DNA of 64,000 bases, from contig NC_091014.1 in NCBI RefSeq assembly GCF_041296385.1, positions 21,241,578 through 21,305,577 on the forward strand, given 5' to 3'. Position numbers and translations under genes: made by a program. Shown piece after piece: positions 57,743 to 64,000 of the stretch. The stretch is from Aphelocoma coerulescens. Taxonomy: Eukaryota > Chordata > Aves > Passeriformes > Corvidae. The notes below the pieces were generated by a model. That model was given only the letters and a program-made list of their open reading frames with translations, did not search any database and was not told where the DNA came from. The number at the start of each line of letters is the position of its first letter. Within the stretch, counting starts at the first letter, position 1.

Positions 57743-60611
57743 ACTCCATTTACGTGCTATTTAATAACACCCCAGTATAAATGAACAGCTACCACAAGAA
57801 AACATCCAGTTCTGACTCCTGAAATGATTTTAGTAAAATTCTTTTACCCCTACTAAGAATGATCTGGACTAATTATAGAGAAGCTAGCTTTCCATTCTAT
57901 GGAGTGGCCTTTCCGTGTCCATTGGCACACCTCAACGTGAATGGTATTTAAGCCATGTAAGCACCATTAAGATTTGAGATTCCATGCAATTAAACATTGA
58001 TACAAGACGAAAATTACCCTTTTAGCAGATTACTAACAGCACATTGGCTTCTGTTGTCCACATGGGATCTTGAAAATTGACTGCCTGCATGGAGCTCAAC
58101 ATTTTATACTACTGCAGAAACGGAGCAGAATTAGGAAACAATTATTGATAAGTATGAAACTGTGGCACCATGAAAGCCCCATGTGTAAGACCAATCTAAG
58201 GAGAAAGAAATTAAAAAAACTACCAGCTTTCATTTTTCCTTTCTTTTTTTTTCTTGTTTGCACAGCTGGAAATTAATTCCCTGCTGTTTCATATTTCCTA
58301 TACTGATTAAAAGTGTTGTCTACTGCATCATTCTCTTCAAGGCCTGGATTTTCTAGGTGAAAGCATCATTAGAAACAACAGGGCTGAGGTAGTGAAATAG
58401 AGCTGAATTGAAGAATTCTTATACAATATGAGCAGAAAAATGTATTTTTCCCAATAAAATTTTATGCATGGCAGAAATTGCTTTTCCACATCAAAGTCAA
58501 TGAGTTAGTGCAAGAACCTCAAGGATAAGACATTTACATTTTTAGGAGCAAACAGACTTGCAACAGGCAATACTGGGTATTAATCTTGGTTAGCACCAAA
58601 AAGTGGTTTTCTGGGAAAGGTTCTGAAGATCTTTTTGACCTCCTTTCTCTGCCCTCAGGAACTGGCAGAATCAAGTATTGCACATGTCGAGAGAGCTATA
58701 CATAGCACAGGAAAGGAATCAGAAGCTTCTCTGAGCTAAACCTCTCACCTTCTCATGTACGAGAAAGTTTAAAGTATCAATAGTCTCACCATTATTCTAA
58801 GCATTGTGTTTTAGATATGAAAGGAGCCTGCTGGTTTTCTACTAGCTTTTTTTCTGCCTAGTAGAGGTAAGCAGTAAATAACTGTGCCATTAGCTTGTGC
58901 AAAAATGTAAGCAATCTGATTTTAGTGAGAATGGCAAAGGAAGATAAGTACACTGGATTCAATTAATGCTGATGCTAGAAGTTGTGGTAGGAAGTCAGCA
59001 TTTCTTAAAACTTTGTTCATACTGAGATTTCATGAGCTCCCAGTTGTTTTATCCTGTTTACATTAAATATTCTGGCAGAGTGGTGACCCACATAATCTCT
59101 ACATTTTCCTCTTAGAGTTACAGTTAAAAATAGGGCTCAGGTACAAGATTTTTTACTTCTAGCATCCCTGTCAACTGCATTTGGTGTTCAGGGGTTGCTT
59201 AGAAACACATCATCCCCAGTAAGTACTTTTTTTTTAATATTAAGTTTTAAAAAGTCTTATCTTGATGAAATCTTGGGAATGTGATTCTTCCAAAATGCAC
59301 AAATATGCTTTTCAGTCCTGTTTTAAAAATATTAAATTTAAATAGACAATCAGGAAATTAAAATAAGCCTTGAACTTTCTCTCTAGTCAGTCTTAAAGAC
59401 TGCTGGACTCTGTCAGCATTTTCAGGACTGTTTCAATACCTCTTGATCTGCTGAAGCTCTACTCTCTATAAGTTGATTAAAATATATGGCATCACTTAAA
59501 ATATTACTTATTCTTTCAGAGTTTATTTAATTAATTTTCCTTAGAAAGAAACTGGCCAAATTAATGTTAAGTGTTACATGTTGAAAAAAGCCATTCTTAG
59601 CCCTATAATGAAAAAAAATTAAAGTAGCACTCCTAGGTTTATTTTTCATACCAGAGTGTCATTCTCATAGCTTCTGACTATGTATACTATTAGTTTCCTC
59701 TTTTGTTTCCCTCCAAATTCCCCAAAAATCTGGATTTCACAGAAGCTGAACTACTTTCACCTTGTCAGCACTCAGCAGCTCTGCTCTTTTTCTCAAGCTC
59801 AAGCCTGTCTGGGGAGCACAGACTAAACATTATTATACTTATCTCCAGTAGAAACGCAATCCAGATTTCAAGTGCTTGAACACAGCAGTGGGGATCTCTG
59901 CACTCAGATGCCAGAGCCACCTACATTAAAAAGAAACACACACCCTTGTCTGGTGGGAGTGGAGCATGGGAGCATGTGGATAATGCTGTGGTGTTTGCAC
60001 TGTAGTTCTGTCATGGGAACATTTGTTTTAGGAATCGGGAAATCTCTATTCAGGCTGTTAAATGCATCTGCACCCATCTCTGATGCTTTGCTACCAGATG
60101 TCTTTGCCTGAAGTGGAGCTTTTTGATTTAGAGCTGTAAAAGAAACACTTCTACATTTATAGGAACAGACTGAAGGAAACCTGACTTCTAGGGCACTGAG
60201 TTGCTTGAGTGATCTGGGCTCCTGGCACAGGACCACCTTGTGCATTTTTCCCAGCGATGAATGCAAAATGTGTAACCCATTTCCGAAATGGTTATCTGGG
60301 CTCCCCTCAGTTTAACATGGGTATTGACCTCTATGCAGCCACAAATGGGGCCTGGAAAAAACCCTAGAAAGGAAAGTTTCAAGTACATTTTTCTACTAAA
60401 CATTCTTTGCTAACTGTTTTGGGTATCCCTGCTCTGCATCCTGCTCGCTCATGAATCTTTGCTCTCATGGGCTTAGCACTCCCCATGCAATAACTTGAAA
60501 GGTAGGCACCTTATTCAAGGCTGCTGATCACACCTGATTTGGTCACTGAGCATTACAAGCCACACCCTTCTGGTGGTCTAGTCTTATGGCAGCTGGGCTG
60601 ACATAGTACTC

Positions 60612-60630
60612 AAAAAAAAAAAAAAAAAAA
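60612..60630. repeat. Poly-A run of 19
   Basis: Uninterrupted A tract followed by A-rich sequence. It could be the tail of an old retrocopy, but I see no recognisable element upstream of it. Confidence 0.85.
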
Positions 60631-63600
60631 GAAAGTAAACCCAACAAAAACCTCCAGGCACTGGGATATAGCGCACTTCTTACTCCAGTAATACAAAACA
60701 TAACTCCAATGTCGCACTTACACTGTCAGAATACAACCTACAGCCTCTAATTCTTGTCTTGGAAGGCAATACACTTCTATCCAGTTATTTCCTGCTGATG
60801 GAGAGAAGCCATTCTTTCCTAACCACTGCCATGAAATACTAATCTATAAAATCTTCCTTGAATGCTTGTTTTTTTCCTGAAAGAGGATTTGGGAACAGCA
60901 GAGATATGAGCTCTCTCCTCTTTCAAACTCTGCATTATAATATTTATGACATGTTTATCAAAACAACCATCTTTAAGCTTTTATCAGGATAACAACTTTG
61001 CCTTTGCAATGGCTCCCACATTAGTCCTGACTGAAAATGTGGAGAGCTAAGACCTCAGAACCTAATATGAGAATTAAGTGGAATAAAAAGAGAGGGTTTT
61101 ACAGTCTGCTAAGGGAAGTCTCAGCAGTAGGCTATAAAAATGCTGGATGTTAGTGCTGTACATCAGCAAACAATGTCCAGAGTTCCTCAATTTACATAAG
61201 AAACATTTTTAATAGGCACTGTACAACCAGCTCTCAGACACTGACTCCTTCCCTCTCACTCCTGAGTAAGACTGCAAGTCCACAGATCATCAGAGCTCTC
61301 ACAGGGATACAGCAGCAAATCCTGGCGCCTGCAGTGTGCGTTCTCAGAGTGTTGCCATGGTGATCTCCAATACGCTTATCCCCTGAGAGCTCAGCTCAAA
61401 ATTCAGAGGGAACCAAAGCAGGACAAAGAAATGACACCCAAGCAAAAGCAACAGAGAAATTATGGGTAATTAGCACATGAACATACTTTCATAGGGAAGA
61501 TTTCAGAAAAAGAGTTATTCTTAGAACTGAGCGGTCTTTAGGAAAGAAGTCCAGTCTTCATAGTCCCAACTCTGGAACATAACTATGGAACAAACCCAAG
61601 AATTCCTAACCCAGTCTCTGCGTATGGATCACTATTTGGCACAGGGTAAATCCTCAGCCTTGGTACTACATAAAAATTAATATTCTTACAGTCAGGACAG
61701 AGGAAAAGGGATAACTAAGCAGATAAAAAGAGACAGATGACTTTAATAATGTAGCACTGTAGACCAGCAACAGATCACTACATAACCAGAATGCGACATT
61801 TACTTTTTAGAACATTATATTTCCCTATTTTATGGAAAGAGTTAATACAACAGTTCCCAAGTATTGGAGTAATTTATTTTTCTGCCAATTACTTAACATC
61901 ATCTGTTGGTCCTTATGGCAAGTTCTACTTGCACTTTCAACAAAAGGAAATTACATCTGTGCAAACATGAAAGCAACACTCATGTCAAGTGATGTATGAG
62001 CTCGATCTATAGCTGTTGTATGGTCTTTCACTCCTACCTTACAAAAGTCCTGTGTTATAGTGGCCATACACATAAAAATAAACCATCAAGAAGAGATACC
62101 AAAATTAAAAATCTGGGCCATGTCAGATATGTCACAGTCCAGAAAAGATACTAAATGAGAATCAATCGATATTTTGCCATTAAGGTAGCATGTTTCAGTC
62201 AGAGCTTATTATCAGATTTCACCAGACCCTTTTGTGCCTAAATGAGTTTGGAGATTAGTTAATCCAACATAGTTTGATGCTCAGCCATTTGTGTATGGCA
62301 GTTTCTTCTCCCAAAATTATATTCTTTTTGTTCTTACCTGGGTTTCTTACTACTGTTACAATGGACGTTGTTCATCCTCTCCACATCGTCATCTATTAGA
62401 TCATGGAATGCTTAATCACATTGTGAAAAGCTACCTCCTCCTGAATAAGCACAGAGCTTTTCAGTCAGATCTGCTTTAGTTTCCACAAAACCTTCTGGGC
62501 TGGTACAGCACTAATCACTTCAGAGCTTTGCTCCATCCCCTCTCACAAAATCTGGTGTGCAGTCTGTTGCTTATGACCGTGGGCAGCATTCGACCTGCTG
62601 CCTTTGTACTAATGCCTAATGTTCATCACTGTGGAAGGGGATATAGTGACAGGATGTTCATGCAGTTTTGGTTTCTTCAGCATATTCAGGTTCTCACAAT
62701 CCTGTTGATAGCAGACATAGAAAGGGTTGGGCAGCATAAACTACCCAAGTATCCATTTGTATGGTGTACAAGTGTTTACTCAATATACGTGTCTCTCCTC
62801 ACTTGTATCCCTTGGGTCCCTTGGTTAATTTTTCTTTGCTATCCCCTCACTGAGTGAATTCTCTGTGTTTTCCCAGGCTATAACCTCCCTGGTTTTCAAA
62901 TAACTACAGGTCCAACAACTGTTGACTGGAGAAAGGGCTGAGGGAAAGGCCCAGCTACAATCTTTGGTATTTATCAGTTTATCTTTGGCTCCTCTTCCAA
63001 AGGGTGCTGAAACTTTCCTTGAGCAGCTTCCCTGTATTTTAAGCTTTCTTGATCCCCTTTAACAGTGGATCAAGCATTTATTTCCAGCATACATTAGTAT
63101 TTCTGCTCAATTGCAGGGAAAGAACTTGAACTTTAACAAGATCCCTACAAAATCGCTGATTGCAGCAGACATAATACTATGGCTCTTACCTTGATCCCTT
63201 CAGGGAAGAGGTTTTATTTACCACGAATAAAGATGAAGACTGACAAGCAGACTCCAAATTAAAGCAAAAGCTAGAAAATCTCTGATTAATTGTGGAACCA
63301 GCATTTAACAGCTTAACATACTCTTTATTTAGATATTATACTGTATATTTTACCCATAATGAAAGCAAACTTGTTGTTAACAAAATCAAGATCACTCACT
63401 GATAGACAAGAATTTAAATAAAATTTGCTCTTATGAGATCAATTTGTACTAATTTCCATCTCTTAGGTGCTTATGCCTTTTCCAGGGCTGGTGAATGGAA
63501 TTCCAACTACTCCAGAAAACATAGCTGTATGCTATAATGTGCATCCGCTTAGGGAATTTACTTAAAAAGCTCTACTTCACTTACTGTAACAGCATGCACT

Positions 63601-64000
63601 CTACCACCCACTATTTGCAGGACAATATTTTACAAGGATACTGCAAATCTTTAAAGCATGGGGACAAATTAGGCATATAGGGGCTGTCAAATATTTACCT
63701 TGTCCAAGAATTTTAGATGTATTAGATTAATACCAAAGATGATAAATGCAGTTCAACCTCAGTAAAGGAGTTGGCAGAGCAAGACAAGAAGCAGCACTGC
63801 AGAGATGCTTGCCTCAAAATCATGTGTTGCAAAACATTGGATGTGCCCTCTCCTTCCCCCCTTCTTGCTTTTCCTCTCCCCTGCTAGTCAGCAATCGAAG
63901 TCACAAGACAGGCTCCTGTCAGCTGCTTAACAGATGCATAAGGAAGATCATACCATGCTGAACACCTCATTTGGGAAACCTTCTTTTTTCTCTACTGTCC

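Larger units (their letters stand above)
57231..64000. other. Upstream region to the right edge: no recognisable gene
   Basis: About 6.8 kb without CR1, RNA gene or coding exon that I can recognise. It contains a C12 run (57731-57742) and an A19 run (60612-60630). No GC-rich, CpG-dense promoter-like island is visible, so the PLXNB2 promoter probably lies outside. Confidence 0.5.

Noticed and set aside
60612..60630. Poly-A run as the tail of a processed pseudogene
   Set aside because: No coding remnant or recognisable element precedes it, so it is recorded only as a homopolymer.
1..64000. CRISPR arrays, prokaryotic operons, tRNA or rRNA genes
   Set aside because: No regularly spaced repeats, cloverleaf-like segments or ribosomal RNA sequence were seen; the DNA is clearly vertebrate nuclear.

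Overview
The window looks like nuclear DNA from a bird. It is AT-rich and CpG-poor, its one clear gene is cut into many short exons by kilobase introns with GT-AG borders, and it holds at least seven 5'-truncated CR1 retrotransposon loci with the typical avian CR1 3' end. There are no operons, CRISPR arrays, tRNA or rRNA genes, or other prokaryotic features that I could see.

The one gene I can support is a B-class plexin on the minus strand, best matched to PLXNB2. I assembled 14 coding exons between 37862 (ATG) and 4139. All have GT-AG borders with compatible phases, and they join into exactly 900 uninterrupted codons: signal peptide, complete sema domain, three cysteine-rich PSI modules and the first IPT/TIG domain. 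The rest of the protein (further IPT domains, transmembrane segment, cytoplasmic Rap-GAP and Rho-GTPase-binding region) must lie to the left, beyond position 1. The ATG is only 13 nt inside its exon, behind a clear splice acceptor, so the first exon(s) and the promoter lie further right, possibly beyond 64000.

Layout: 1-4138 is intron with a CR1 copy; 4139-37875 is the exon-intron mosaic; 37876-64000 is about 26 kb with no recognisable coding exon, probably the intron in the 5' untranslated region plus upstream DNA. This last region holds CR1 copies, a roughly 1.1-kb LTR-like interspersed repeat (about 43205-44315), homopolymer tracts and a few ambiguous open frames.

I found no convincing undescribed system. 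The points most worth a second look are two nested CR1-in-CR1 insertions, a pair of adjacent perfect hairpins in intron 9, a small membrane-protein-like open frame at 42537-42776, CpG clusters near 41.6 and 46.7-47.2 kb that could mark upstream exons or regulatory DNA, and the wide AT-rich introns for a PLXNB2-type gene.
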